Positions 10,310-20,918 of a stretch of 64,000 nt of DNA are shown here, one piece after another; the first letter of the stretch is position 1; each line of letters begins with the position of its first letter. Below the pieces are notes generated by a model that was not told where the DNA came from, ran no database searches, and worked only from the letters and a program-made list of their open reading frames with translations. Origin of the DNA: Massariosphaeria phaeospora. Its lineage: Eukaryota; Ascomycota; Dothideomycetes; Pleosporales. The stretch covers positions 1-64,000 of the forward strand of contig JAADJZ010000012.1 in NCBI GenBank assembly GCA_011032825.1, given 5' to 3'. The position numbers and the translations under genes are program-made.

Positions 10310-13300
10310 CTAAAATTCGTACGGCTAAAGTTTAGCTAACGAATATTAAAACTTCGAACGACAGGCACTTTTGCGCGCGGTAGCTAAGCGCGCGCGCACT
10401 CGTAGCAACAGCGCGCAACAACTACGTAATAAAAAAAAGTTGCAAAAGCTTGTATAGCTATCGCATACAAATTTTACAGCTTTATTTAAATCGTAGGTAT
10501 TTTAAGTTGCTGTAGAGATAGTGCAGTAGGTGCAAAGCTCGCTAGCGCTACTACAAAAGCGCTGCGAGCGCTTGTTTAGAGTTTTAGCTACAACTATTTT
10601 AGCTACTGCAAAAAGCTTTAGCTATAGATTAATAAGCGCAGCTACTGCTTTAGCTTTAGCGCATCGAGAATCTACGCGCTAGCAGCGCTAGCGATTTATA
10701 CGTTTATTCGATTTGCTTTAAATTTATAGCTAAATGTTGCTATTTTAAAGCAGTTAGCTACATTTGCTTATTAACTTTTACTTTTTTTTACAACTTTATT
10801 ACTACACTACATTTTTACAATATTATTTTAGATATATATTCGCGTTTACTATTTTGAGTAGCGCTGTAAATTTTAGCTAAATTTAATAAAAAGTTGTTGT
10901 AGAATTGCTTAGTAAAGTATTAACTTTTTAAGACTTTAATATTTTAGCTTGTTTGCTACGCCTGCGAGAAAGCAATAGCTTATACTTTAATTTAAAACTA
11001 GATTTAACTACTATAAAGCGTTTACGGCTGCGGCTAGCGCTGTTAGCGCTGCTATTTAAATACGTTTCTTTTAGTTGCTTTATTTTTTATTTTTATTTTT
11101 TTAGCGTTGCTTTAAGATTCTTTGTAGAAAGTACGCTTTTCTTAGTTACCTAACTTTGCTTAACTAAGCTCTTAGTAGTTTTTTTACTAAATTGTCTAAT
11201 AGTAGTTACTTTCTTAGTAACTTTAACTTTTTTCTTGTTAACCTAGGTAGCTTTAGTAGCTTAGGTAAACTATGTAGCTTAGGTAGTAGTAGAAGTAACC
11301 TAAGAAGCATTTGTACAAGCAATTTTAACTTTAATTAGCAAGCAAAAATTACGCTGCGCTTGTTTACGCTTTTTGTTTTTTTTTAAAGCACTTTCTACTT
11401 GCTTTAACTATTGCTAGATTACGCAAGATTATTAGCTAAGTATTTCTATTACGCGTAGAATAAAACTACTAGTGTTAGCTTATTATATTCGCTTTAATAT
11501 ACAGTATAAATAAAGCTATTTAATAAAGCAATTAATAAAAGTAGTATTTGCAAAAGAGTTTGTACTTTAAATAAAAAGCGCTACTACACCTCTTAGTGTT
11601 TGTATTGTAATAAGAATTCTTAGCTAGCTAAAGTTGCTTTTTTAAAAAACGTAAGCTCTTTAGCGTAATAACGTAATAAAAAGATTTTAAACTTAAATAA
11701 GTTAACGTTATTTAAACGCTGCGTATATTTAGTAGCTATCTTTACGTTGTACGCTTTTTGATTCAAGCAAATTAATTAGTATATATCGATTAAAACCTCG
11801 TAGAAATAGCTAGTTTAATTGAAAAGCGCTTTTTGAGCTTGTTATAGCTACTTTTAAGCCGTAAAGTAACTATATAGCTAAAATCTAGCAAGTATTAGCA
11901 ATAGTACTTTGCTTACTTTTTCTACTACGATATTACATGTTCGTTGATATACTTTAGAAAGCGCAAAAGTTCTATATAGTTTACTTTAAGTAGGCGCTAA
12001 AGTTGTAGAAAATTGCTTTTGTACTAAGTAGAAACGATTTCTATCTATTTACTTATAAACGTAAAGCGCTTTTCTTTTAGTACTTTTATTTGCTTTACTT
12101 AAAGAGCTTTAGTAAAGTTGCTAAAAATACTCTTGTTGTTAAAAAACTCTAGTACTTTCTTTTTAACGTTGTTGTTTACGTGCTAAATACAAAAGCGCTG
12201 CAGCACTCTAGAGAAATAAGTCTCTAGCGCGTTTTTAAGCGCAATTTTATAGTTAGTAAAGAATACTTTAGAATTTACTCTACACTTAGTAAATAGCTTT
12301 TAAAAGCACTTAATTGCGAAGTTGTAAAAGATCTTTAGTTTGTTTAAAATAAAGCAGTAGCTTACGTTAAAGTTCTGCTTTGTATTTGTAACTTTTACAA
12401 TGTAAAAAAAAAGTATTTTGAACCTATTCGTTTTGTACGTACAATCTAACATAATAACGTTTAAATTGCGCTTTAGTATCTCTATACTAAATAAGTAGGC
12501 AAAAAAAAGCGTATAAAAGCAATTAAGCTTATTTAGTTAGTATTTTAAAAAGTATTTAACTAGCTTTGCTTCTAGAGTATCTAGATTGTTTACTAGCTAT
12601 TGTAGATTGTTAAGTAGTATCTAGATCTTTGATTTGCTACTTAGTAACTAGTTCTTAACTTTTTTTTATTTTGTTTTCAACGTTTTACTTTTAGAAGTTG
12701 TATTAATAAGCTATAAGCTCTAAAAGTAAAATTGTAAAAGTATTTTTACGCTCTACGCTTTTTTAAATTATATTACAAGCAAAGTTGTTTACTACTCTAA
12801 ACTAAAAAAAAGCAAGCTAATTTAAAAGTGCGTAATTGTAGTAAGAATTAAGTATATAAACTTTTTACTTATACTTAGCTTTTTTTTTTCTTAATTCTGT
12901 AAAACTTTTTTAAAAAACTTTTTTTAAAAGCATTAATTACTATTACCTATACAAGTTGAGGTTTTACAAGTAGTAAATTCTTTTTTCTTAAACTTTTAGC
13001 TACAAGCGCAGCGCAAGTAAACTTCTACTATTTTTAGCGCAAAGCCTTGTTTTTTCTTTTGTATTTTAGTTTTTTAGATAGTAACACTATATTCTGTTTT
13101 TTAAAAAGTTTTATTTAATAATCTAACGCTAAAGTAATAGTTATTGCGTTTAGTATTGTAAAGTATATTCTTAGAAAGTACGGTTTTTAAGTTATACAAC
13201 TTATTTAGCGCTTGCGAATTAAAAGCTACAAGTAATCTAAAGTTAATCTTGTTAAGTTTAAAAGCTATAATAAATTAAGTGCTAGAGTTTAACATTTGTT

Positions 13301-13580
13301 GCTTAGTTAAAATAGTATTAAAATAGTCGCTGCTAACGCTATAAAGTTTGAGATCTAAAAGCAAGAAATTTTCAAGTAAATGCGCTTTTACTAAAAGCAA
13401 TTGGATTTTTATAATTTTTGCAGCAATCGATTTAGCTCGTTAAGCGCTACAATATTAGCTAAGCGTAATATTGTATTTTTAAAGTAGTTAGTAAGTGCAG
13501 TAGGTGCGCAGAAGCGTTGAACTTTAGTAAAAAAACTAGCAAAGTTAGATTTGTAAGTAGCTTGCTTAAGGCTTAGCGCT
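10310..13580 (-). pseudogene. MULE transposase pseudogene region
   Basis: Interior of the MULE, read on the minus strand. The recognisable core lies between about 12100 and 12460 (blocks listed in the MULE entry). Outside the core the reading is too mutated to follow. A 66-residue plus-strand frame at 10953-11153 is antisense to this region and has no supporting features. A stretch near 10370-10720 retains more G+C than its surroundings but no recognisable coding. Confidence 0.6.
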
Positions 13581-13588
13581 GCTAAGAA

Positions 13589-13915
13589 TACGCTAGCGAA
13601 TAAGTAAAAAGTACTTATTGTTGGGTATAAGTTGAGTTAGAGTTGCACAAACTTAAAGTTAAAGTTAAGTTAGAGTAATTAAAGCGTAGGTTAAAGTTAG
13701 GTTATAGGTACTACTTTTAGGTTAATAAACTTGTTATAACTAGCTGTTATAATTATAAAGAAAAAATATATTAAAATATAGAATTGTAGAGGTTTATGCT
13801 AACTCAACTTATACTTACGCTAAAACGTTTTAGCGTAGGTATAAGTTAAGTTAGCACTAGAGTTTTACGTAAGCTAACTTAACTTTAACTCAACCTATAC
13901 TTATTTACTACTCTA
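13589..13915. mobile_element. hAT-like MITE, copy B
   Basis: 327 bp, same orientation as copy A, with a perfect 8-bp target duplication GCTAAGAA at 13581-13588 and 13916-13923. It is inserted in the MULE interior. Same termini and central AAAACGTTTT hairpin as copy A. Confidence 0.88.
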
Positions 13916-14024
13916 GCTAAGAATAAACACGCTATCGCGCTTGAAATTGAAACTAAATACGAGAAAGTAAAAGATTAACGCTGCTGCTAGCGTAGAAGCT
14001 AGATATGCCTTAGCGCTGTAGCGC

Positions 14025-14351
14025 TAGAGTAGTAAATAGGTATAAGTTAAGTTAAAGTTAAGTTAGCTTACGTAAAACTCTAGTGCTAACTTAATCTATA
14101 CCTACGCTAAAACGTTTTAGCGTAGGTATAGGTTAAGTTAGCATAAACTTCTACAATTCTATATTTTAATATATTTTCTCTTTATAATTATAACAGCTAG
14201 TTATAATAAGTTTATTAACCTAAAGGTAGTACTTATAACTCAACTTTAACCTACGCTTTAATTACTTTAACTTAATTTTAACTTTAGATCTGTGCGACTC
14301 TAACTTAACCTATACCTAACAATAGGTACTTTCTACTTATTCGCTAGCGTA
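14025..14351. mobile_element. hAT-like MITE, copy C (inverted)
   Basis: 327 bp, opposite orientation to copies A and B, with a perfect 8-bp duplication TGTAGCGC at 14017-14024 and 14352-14359. It is inserted in the 3' part of the MULE, close to its right terminal repeat. The perfect duplication fixes the element's ends. Confidence 0.9.
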
Positions 14352-14571
14352 TGTAGCGCAGCTAAACTAACTTTAAGTTATTTAAAGTTTTAAAGTTTTT
14401 TAGCTACTAGTTGAACTTTAGTAGTTAGATTTTAGGCGTAAACTAAGTACGCTTGCGTATATTAAAGCATAGAGTGCCGCTAATAGCTTGCTTTAAATTA
14501 AAGTCGCAATTAACACTTGTAAAAGCGAGAATTTAGAAGTATATAAATAGCTTACCAACGTTTATAGTTTG

Positions 14572-15079
14572 TAATAAACTTAAGCAACTTGTACTTTACT
14601 AACGTTAAAATACAATATGTAAACTCTAAATATAATAACTTAACTATAACTCAACTATAGCCTAGAGCTTATGCGAGATAACTTAACTTCAACTTAAAGT
14701 TTATGCAACTTAACTCAACTATAACTTTGTACTAGCGTTAAAAAATCGAGTATATAAGTAGAGTTGAGTTAGAGTTATAAAAAAAGCAACTTAACTTTAA
14801 CTTAACTTCTACTTATTTGCTAGCTTAGTTTAGCGTTCTACCTAACGTTAAGAATAAGTTTAGGTTTAAACTTAGGTTCTTAGCGTAAGCTCGCTTAACA
14901 TGCTTAACATTAAGTACTTGCAAGCAAAGTTAAACTTTCTATAGTACTACTACGAGAAATAAACAAATAAACGCGTTTAAAGTAGTTAGAAAGAAATTAG
15001 AAGCGTTGTTCTAGGTTAAAGAAATAAAAGTGCTAGCAGCAAATGTTAAAGTGTTAGTAGTAGGTAGTAAATGTAAAAG
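14572..15079. other. AT-rich sequence with a fragment of another hAT-like MITE
   Basis: After copy c of the Fot1-like element breaks off, the stretch to about 14826 has the repeated AACTTAACTT pattern of the MITE-H group and ends TATTTGCTAGCTTA, like the terminus of the 393-bp relative at 31380. It is probably a diverged MITE remnant. 14827-15079 contains nothing I can identify; its last 8 bases TGTAAAAG are the target duplication of the next element. Confidence 0.45.
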
Positions 15080-15445
15080 TACGCTAGCGAATAAGTAGAA
15101 AGTACCTATTGTTGAGTATAAGTTAAGTTAGAGTTGCATAAACTTAAAGTTAAAATCAAGTTAGAGTAATTAAAGCGTAGGTTAAAGTTAAGTTATAGGT
15201 ACTACTTTTAGGTTAGTAAACTTATTATAACTAACGTACTTTACGAGTTCGCCGCCTATCGAATTTTACTAAGGAAAATCAATAATCTAGAGCTTAATAA
15301 CTCTTAACCTACTTGATAAAATTCTCTAAAAATTTAATATATTATTTCTGTATATATAAACTTTCTAGTTCTAAGATTACTAAGCTTTAGCTAGTCTAGA
15401 AGAGTAGATAGCTTAGAGCGCACGAACAATTTAAGCTTTTCTTTA

Positions 15446-17289
15446 ACGTGTTTTATTAGTAAGTCGGCTACTTTAGTGAGTTGGCTACTAAACCCTAGCG
15501 TTGCGCACGCGCAGCGACGTAGTGCAACACTACAACAAATTACTATACTATACGCAATAAAATAATATTATTCAAAAGCAGTACTACTATTTACATTCTC
15601 TATTTTTACTTTACAAGTGCGAGAATTATGCCTAATCTTGCTGCAACGGCTGCAGCGCTTCTCTGCGCGCACTCTTTTTGCAAGCGTCTCGCTGTTTTTA
15701 CAACTACTACCCTCTTTTGCAGCAATTAAGTTAGATACTTTACTAACTATTAGAGTTTTTTTAACTTGTACGTATTGCCTTTTACAGGTCTTGCGCTTTG
15801 TAAGCTTTTTAATTGCGCTTTGCATACGCGCTTGTTTTTTTTGCAGCAACACTATATTATGCGCTATTTGCTGCGCGCTTTTACTTAGCTGTTGTACTTG
15901 CTTGTTAAGAGAGCTTGCTGAGAAACTTAAGCGCTTTTGCATTCTCTGTTGAATAAGCGTAGTCTAAGCTTCTAGCTCTTTTGCGTTGCGCAGCGTTTTT
16001 GCTTTCTATACAGCGTCGTTGCGCTGTAGCAAAGTTAGCGTGCGCAATTTTACATCAAGCTTCAATAACACTGCATCTAGGTTAAATAAAACTAATCTAG
16101 CGCTTTTAAACCTTGCGCGAGCGTTTTCTTTAGTAAATGTATACTCGTAGGCAGCTTTAAAGGCTAGTAAAAAAGTTTCTTTGCTAATGTAGTGAATGTA
16201 GTTGCGCGCTAAAGCTAAGATACTATCGCTATAAAAGCGCTTTAGCGGCGCGAAGCAAGCAACGTTGAGAAGCTGCAGCAAGTGCGATAAGTAAGATAGC
16301 ATGCAGAAAGCAATAATCTTGTTCTCTTTGCAGTAGTCTTAAAAAGCAAGCGAGCAATAGCTTTTGTAGCTGTTAATAATAAGTAGCCTGTACGCTCTTA
16401 CAGACTTTGCATGCGTATTAAAGTGTTTAAGCTAGTTAACTCTAAGATCGTTGCTTGTCTAGCTATTTAAACTAACTTAAATAACCTAGTCGCGTAGTAT
16501 TTCTAGCTTAAACTAGGTAGAGATTAAGACCTTGCTAGCGAAAATGATAAAGAGTAAGATGCGCTTTCTCGTTGCGCTAACAGCTTGTATCAAGGTAGTT
16601 TATTTGCGATTGCTAGGCTGTAGTTTCTTTGCTTTTTTAGGCTTATCTAAGCTTGTTACTACGAGCTAAGACGTAATCTTGCCTATTAAGAAGCCTAATT
16701 TATCAAAGTTCTAGGTATTCTTATTAAGAATACCGTACTTCGCCTTTACCAATTGAACTAGGCTGAACTAGGGCTTAATAACTGCTAGGTCTTTGCAAGC
16801 AGCTCGCTGGCAATTGTACAAACAGCTTCATCGCGTTCGCAGCTTAAGAGTACGCTTGATAAACCTATTAACCTAGCACTTGCTAGTAGGGTTGCATCTG
16901 CGCTCTTTTAGTAGTCTATCCGCTATATCTTGTATGTGTGCCTTTGAGAGCAGTAGACTTTGTAGAGATTTGTTAAGTATACGCTGCACAATCGCCTCCT
17001 TCTTTAGTTTTGTAAAGCGCTTTGATTTCGGCTCGCAGTCGCGTCAAGGGCGTCTCTTAGCGCGTCGGTCTTGGATCGTTGATCGAGGGACTTTGTAGAC
17101 TGCAGCAGCGCGCCTTTTGCTTTGAATCTGCTTAGATTGAATATTAGAGATAGCGATATATATATCGCTTTTAGTATAGGTACTTTGCGCGTTGTGTTGT
17201 TGAGACATTACGTGTTGTTGCCGCGCAGTCGCCGCGCTGGTGTTTAGTAGCCGACTCACTAAGGTAGCCGACTTACTAATGAAACACGT
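15446..17289 (-). mobile_element. pogo/Fot1-type transposon, family 2, copy a
   Basis: 1844 bp with TA duplications (15444-15445, 17290-17291). The terminal repeats begin CGTGTTTTATTAGTAAGTCG and contain two tandem motifs of the type AGTAAGTCGGCTACTTTAGTG. The transposase lies on the minus strand; an open C-terminal stretch at 15568-15942 carries a basic Gln-rich segment followed by a zinc knuckle, RCSRCSKIRHNSRTC, and a second open stretch lies at 16006-16302. It is less degraded than the family 1 copies but still interrupted. It sits inside MITE-P copy c. Confidence 0.88.
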
Positions 17290-17481
17290 TAATAACTTTC
17301 TAAATACTAAAGTTGTAGCTTAGTAATCTAGGAATCTAAAAGTTTATATAGATGCAGCTTAGTAGTAAAAAATTTAGAGAATTTTATTAAGTAGGTTAAG
17401 AGTTATTAAGCTCTAGATTATTGATTTTCCTTAGTAAAATTCAGTAGGCGGCGAACTCGTGTAGGCAGCGAACTCGTAAAG

Positions 17482-17808
17482 TAGAGTAGTAAATAGGTAT
17501 AGGTTGAGTTAAAGTTGAGTTAGCTTACGTAAGACTCTAGTGCTAACTTAACCTATACCCACGCTAAAACGTTTTAGCGTAGGTATAGGTTGAGTTAGCA
17601 CAGACCTCTACAATTCTATATTTTAATATATTTTCTCTTTATAATTATAACAGCTAGTTATAACAGGTTTATTAACCTAAAGGTAGTACCTATAACTCAA
17701 CCTTAACCTACGCTTTGATTACTCTAACCTAACTTTAACTCTAGGTCTGTGCGACTCTAACTCAACTTATACCCAACGATAAGTACTTTCTACCCATTCG
17801 CTAGCGTA
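17482..17808. mobile_element. hAT-like MITE, copy E (nested)
   Basis: 327 bp, beginning TAGAGTAGTAAATAGG and ending CTAGCGTA, with a perfect 8-bp duplication TCGTAAAG at 17474-17481 and 17809-17816. The duplicated bases belong to the right terminal repeat of MITE-P copy c, so this insertion is younger than that MITE. It retains more C and G than copies A-D, consistent with weaker RIP. Confidence 0.92.
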
Positions 17809-18004
17809 TCGTAAAGTACGTTAGCTATTATAATTATAAAAAGAAAATATATTAAAATATAGAATTGTAGAGGTCTATGCTAACTCAACTTTAACCTACG
17901 CTATTTAGTTTTAGCGTAGGTATAGGTTAGGTTAGCACTAGAGTCTTACGTAAGCTAACTTAACTTTAACTTAACTTATACTTATTTACTACTCTATGTA
18001 AGAG

Positions 18005-18662
18005 CTTGGTGTTCGAAGCTAGGAATCTTGGATTCTAAGTGTAATTGTGTAGCGACTCGCGAGAATTGAGAGAGTAGAAAAGAGACATAGATAATTCAGG
18101 GGCACTACGGAAAGAAAAAGAGATTAAGCTTGTTCTGTTAAGGCACGCAAGCAATCTTTCTCGTACTAACGACAAACGCAAAAAGATCGACTATAGTATT
18201 TTGTCATTTAGAGGCGTACTAAACGACCGGTCTACTTTGTTCAGCGGACAGCGCTATGACCGTGGAAGAAAACAAATGACAGTAAGAGTTGAGACCGTAG
18301 GTTGGAAGTGTGAGACCGTAGGTTAGAAGTGTGTATACGAACGAAGAGAGAAGAGTGTTAGATTTAGTTACTTGCTGAGCTGAGCTGAGCTGAGCTGATC
18401 TGATCTGTGTTGTTTGTCTTGTCTTGTGTTGTTTGTGTTGGGGTGTCTCGGTGGGTAGAAGAACAAGCAAGTCTAAGACATGCAGAGACAGGTCGACTAC
18501 CGCACCTATGCACAACACAACGATATATAAAATAGACTGTCCTAGCCATAGGAATCGTTACTACGCTATCACAATAGCCCTACCACCCCACCCCCTCACG
18601 ACCAAACGTCGCACGATCCACTACCCCAAGCTTCTCTGAACAACCCCCCTGTCTCGACCGAC
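18005..18662. other. intergenic; pentanucleotide repeat
   Basis: First balanced-composition sequence to the right of the AT block. It holds a short pentanucleotide run (GCTGA repeated about five times, 18373-18400) and pyrimidine-rich sequence upstream of the small gene at 18663. Overlapping short frames on both strands here lack coding character. Nothing else is visible. Confidence 0.5.
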
Positions 18663-19122
18663 ATGGCCGACACCACTACTGCCAACGCACCCCGTCACGA
18701 TCAAACGGCTCCTGACCCACCACCCGAACCCCATGGGCACATCGTCTTTACCGGGCACTTCGACGAGGACACGCGGCTCCGCCTCTTCATCACTTGCAAG
18801 CAAGAACAGTCTGTCCAGAATTCCAAAAAGTGCAACAGCTACTGCGTCCGAGCCACCAAGGAACACGCTGAGCCGAATCACATGCTCACGCCCTCCCACG
18901 TCGTGGAACAGCACGGCTCGTTCCGATATATCGGTGCGTTCCAAGACATCTGCGAGAGAGTGCTAAATCCGAACTTTGAGCGCGGTTTGGCACCCAAACG
19001 AGGACGAGCGCGAGGCGGCGAGACTGCAGGAAGTCAAGGACGAGGCGGCGTTTAGAGCGTGGCGTGCGGAGGTACTTATGCAGCTGGAACAACACTGCAA
19101 CGACAGCTGGGTGCCGATCTAG
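18663..19122 (+). pseudogene. small hypothetical gene, probably frameshifted
   Basis: The ATG at 18663 (context GACATGG) opens a frame ending at 19055 with a product I do not recognise: a Pro/Thr-rich N terminus, then a block with HIVFTGHFDEDTRLRLFI and three Cys near residues 46-61. After about residue 98 the frame becomes Gly/Arg-rich and loses protein-like character, whereas another frame gives a clean charged tail (WHPNEDEREAARLQEV... ending NDSWVPI and TAG at 19120-19122). Inference: the original protein ended in that tail and an indel near 18960-18990 shifted the frame. No intron with good sites explains the switch. It lies about 0.65 kb from the AT-rich block. Alternatively it is a short intact protein ending at 19055. 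Confidence 0.45.
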
Positions 19123-19788
19123 GCTCCTGACTCCAACTAGGTTGGCCGTCGCCACGGCACCGGAGCCTGCTATATGTGACTCTAGAAACAAATCAGAGCT
19201 ATTAAGATTGATCTAGCAGCAGCGTCTGTTGTAGAATTAGAGGCTCTTGTGTACATAGTCGATCTTCTGTTTGAATTTAATACTATTCGCTCTTTCACCA
19301 TCCATTTAGCCTAAGCCTCTGTCTCTTTTTCATGTCTCATCTCCTCGACGCAAGACTTTGCATCGTAGCAACTAGTTACTATTTTATCTAGGCAGGCAGA
19401 TATCTGAGAATCAAGAAGGCTCAGGACTAAGCAAGGCCGATAAAGACAGATAGGTAGGCAGAGATCTAGCAAGGTAAAGAACTGAATTGAAGTGTTGATA
19501 GAAAAGTGCAATTAAGATAGCAAACTATTATTCATATATAATCCCTCCACGTACCCGCAAGCTAGCGTACTCACTGTCGTAATAAAAATAAAAAAAAACC
19601 CGAAGAACATGGAAAGAAAAGGGAGACGAAAAACAGGGAAAGAAAAGCGAGACGAAAAACAGGAAAAGAAAAGCGAGACGGAAAACAGGAAAAGAAAAGC
19701 GAGACGGAAAACAGGAAAAGAAAAGCGAGACGGAAAACAGGAAAAGAAAAGCGAGACAAAAAAACTCCTCTAGTCCAACAGAGACAAA
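19123..19788. other. intergenic stretch with minisatellite
   Basis: No gene is visible between the frameshifted small gene and the 3' end of the phosphotransferase gene. Polypyrimidine/polypurine-rich sequence dominates from 19570, where the 26-bp minisatellite lies. A minus-strand frame at 19571-19795 translates the minisatellite into a Phe/Ser-rich string and is not a gene. Confidence 0.6.
19611..19757. repeat. 26-bp tandem repeat, about 5.7 units
   Basis: Consecutive units of 26 bp, consensus GAAAAGAAAAGCGAGACGGA plus AAACAG, at 19611, 19637, 19663, 19689, 19715 and a partial unit from 19741. Units 3-5 are identical; units 1-2 carry two or three changes. The unit is strongly purine-rich on the plus strand. 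It ends about 30 bp downstream of the stop codon of the phosphotransferase gene and therefore probably lies in its 3' UTR. Confidence 0.93.
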
Positions 19789-20918
19789 TTAACATATGTA
19801 ATAACCAACCCTGCCTCCGTCAAACAGAAAATCACATTCCTTTGTAGAGTCGTCGCCTAGGCTCTCTAGCAGAATTTTCATGTGGTGTAAAATGTTGGGT
19901 TTTTTGGATTGTGCGTAGTGCCATTCAATGCACACGGCCTGCGCCCAGCCGGGAAGCCATTCCAGCATGTGCCAGTCAACCAGCGTAACCGTCCAGTCCA
20001 CAATATTGCCCGAAGAGTCGCGAACCGAATTGAGAAGCATGTTGGCGCGTTTGATATCGCGAAAAGTAAGCACGGGTTTGGGATCCTTGGTCGCTCCCAG
20101 AATGGGTTTGAAATCAGTTAGGAACTTTACTTGCTCCTCCAAGTAGTTGTCCCTAGTGCAGAGGGCCATCCGGACCTCGGCACCTCTGTACATGGCCGTC
20201 AGCAAGTCGTCGTAGTGGTAGAATAGGCCATAGAAATTTCGGAAATTCGTTTCCATGCCGGGAAACATAGGGTCGAAGGGTTGCCCGTTGACGCGGCCGT
20301 AGTATCCCGGTGAAGGCGTAGCGCGAAGTAGTTGCAGCTGTTCTGCTAGCTTTGAGGAGATAATGTCCCGCGTAGGCTTGTCTAGAGGCTCGAAACCATC
20401 AAGCAGCATTTTGCCTTCGAGGAACTCCGTAACCAGGTAGTACCTTTTTGAGTCACTAAAGAAAGCGTACACCTTGGCTGTCCGGACTTTAGAATGTTCT
20501 TGCAAATATAACATATTTTCCACCTCCTACGTTAGGTTAGTATAGCTGCCATTGGCTTATTGCGAAGAAGTAGTTATCTTACATGTACAAGCGCAGATTG
20601 TTTGACCCCGTCTCTCTTAATAAGGCACGGTCCAATGCGGCACACATTGTGACGACGCATGCCAGATGGATTACCGTATATATCCCAATTAAAGGGATGC
20701 ATGGGGTTTTCATCCATAACTCGGTTGATTTCTTCGATCGAAGGTATTAAAGGATGTTCGGAAGCGTAGTATGGCAGTTTGAACTTGAGCTGATGATCGG
20801 GCTGTCCATGAAAGTCGGGTATTTTATCTGAGTCCCTCCAGAACCGACTACTAAACTCAGACCAGTTTGTGGTACCAAAGTGCTCCATGATTACCTCTTT
20901 CAGCTGGCGTACTTTCAT
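19789..20918 (-). CDS. APH/protein-kinase-like phosphotransferase
   Basis: Two exons: 20918-20583 and 20526-19789 (56-bp intron with GTAAGA donor, a TACTAACC branch site and GTAG acceptor), giving 357 residues from an ATG at 20918. The order of motifs is that of the aminoglycoside phosphotransferase/kinase-like fold: after the splice EVENMLYLQEHSKVRTAKVY (alpha-C Glu region), a hinge like YYLVTEFLEGKML, a catalytic loop FRDIKRANML (usually HGDLxxxN; the His is replaced by Arg and the Asp kept) and VDWHMLEWLPGWA where relatives read DWExAGxxP. Such genes are numerous in filamentous fungi and their substrates are mostly unknown. It is an isolated gene in the GC island. The altered loop residues might affect activity. 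Confidence 0.82.

Larger units (their letters stand above)
9919..14493 (-). mobile_element. Mutator-like (MULE) DNA transposon, degraded, about 4.6 kb
   Basis: Terminal inverted repeats of about 55 bp: the left end has GCGGCACTTCTATGCTTTAA and the right end (about 14430-14485) its reverse complement, interrupted on the left by a MITE at 9975. A 9-bp target duplication TAAATTAAA lies at 9910-9918 and 14494-14502, within Fot1-like copy c; 9 bp is typical of MULEs. On the minus strand, with stops, MULE transposase blocks are readable: LDCTYKTNRF near 12415-12455, TNTKQNFNVSYCF near 12370, and NYKIALKNALETYF then HVNNNVKKKVLEFFNN near 12130-12265. The interior also holds three hAT-like MITEs. Confidence 0.82.
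8614..14571 (+). mobile_element. Fot1-like family 1, copy c, split by a MULE and truncated
   Basis: Starts after a TA at 8612-8613 with the family terminal repeat and follows copies a and b up to 9918. It resumes at 14503 with the same transposase region (GTCGCAATTAACACTTG) and loses similarity at about 14571, so the 3' third and right terminus are missing. The gap 9919-14493 is a MULE insertion with a 9-bp target duplication. The visible transposase portion is full of stops. It lies within the copia remnant that ends at 8613. Confidence 0.8.
15234..17821. mobile_element. MITE-P variant, copy c, interrupted twice
   Basis: Inserted at TA (15232-15233 and 17822-17823) into hAT-like MITE copy D. 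Its interior matches the other MITE-P copies, but the termini differ: they begin ACGTACTTTACGAGTTCGCC and lack part of the repeat seen in copies a, b and d. It is interrupted at 15446-17289 by a pogo element and at 17482-17808 by a MITE-H copy that landed inside its right terminal repeat. Confidence 0.82.
15080..17996. mobile_element. hAT-like MITE copy D, host of a three-element nest
   Basis: Left part 15080-15231 and right part from 17824 to 17996 together make one MITE-H copy. Target duplications are TGTAAAAG (15072-15079) and TGTAAGAG (17997-18004), one G/A difference. The element was opened at a TA by the MITE-P variant at 15234-17821, which in turn holds a pogo element and another MITE-H. 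The right end of copy D is also the right edge of the first AT-rich block: balanced sequence starts immediately afterwards. Confidence 0.85.

Noticed and set aside
10953..11153. 66-residue plus-strand frame in the MULE
   Set aside because: Antisense to the MULE transposase region, low-complexity Leu/Phe-rich, no motif.
15617..15952. 111-residue plus-strand frame, with a similar one at 29006-29341
   Set aside because: Antisense shadow of the C-terminal zinc-knuckle region of the family 2 pogo transposase; shared between copies only because the elements are related.
19571..19795. Phe/Ser-rich 74-residue frame
   Set aside because: A translation of the 26-bp minisatellite.
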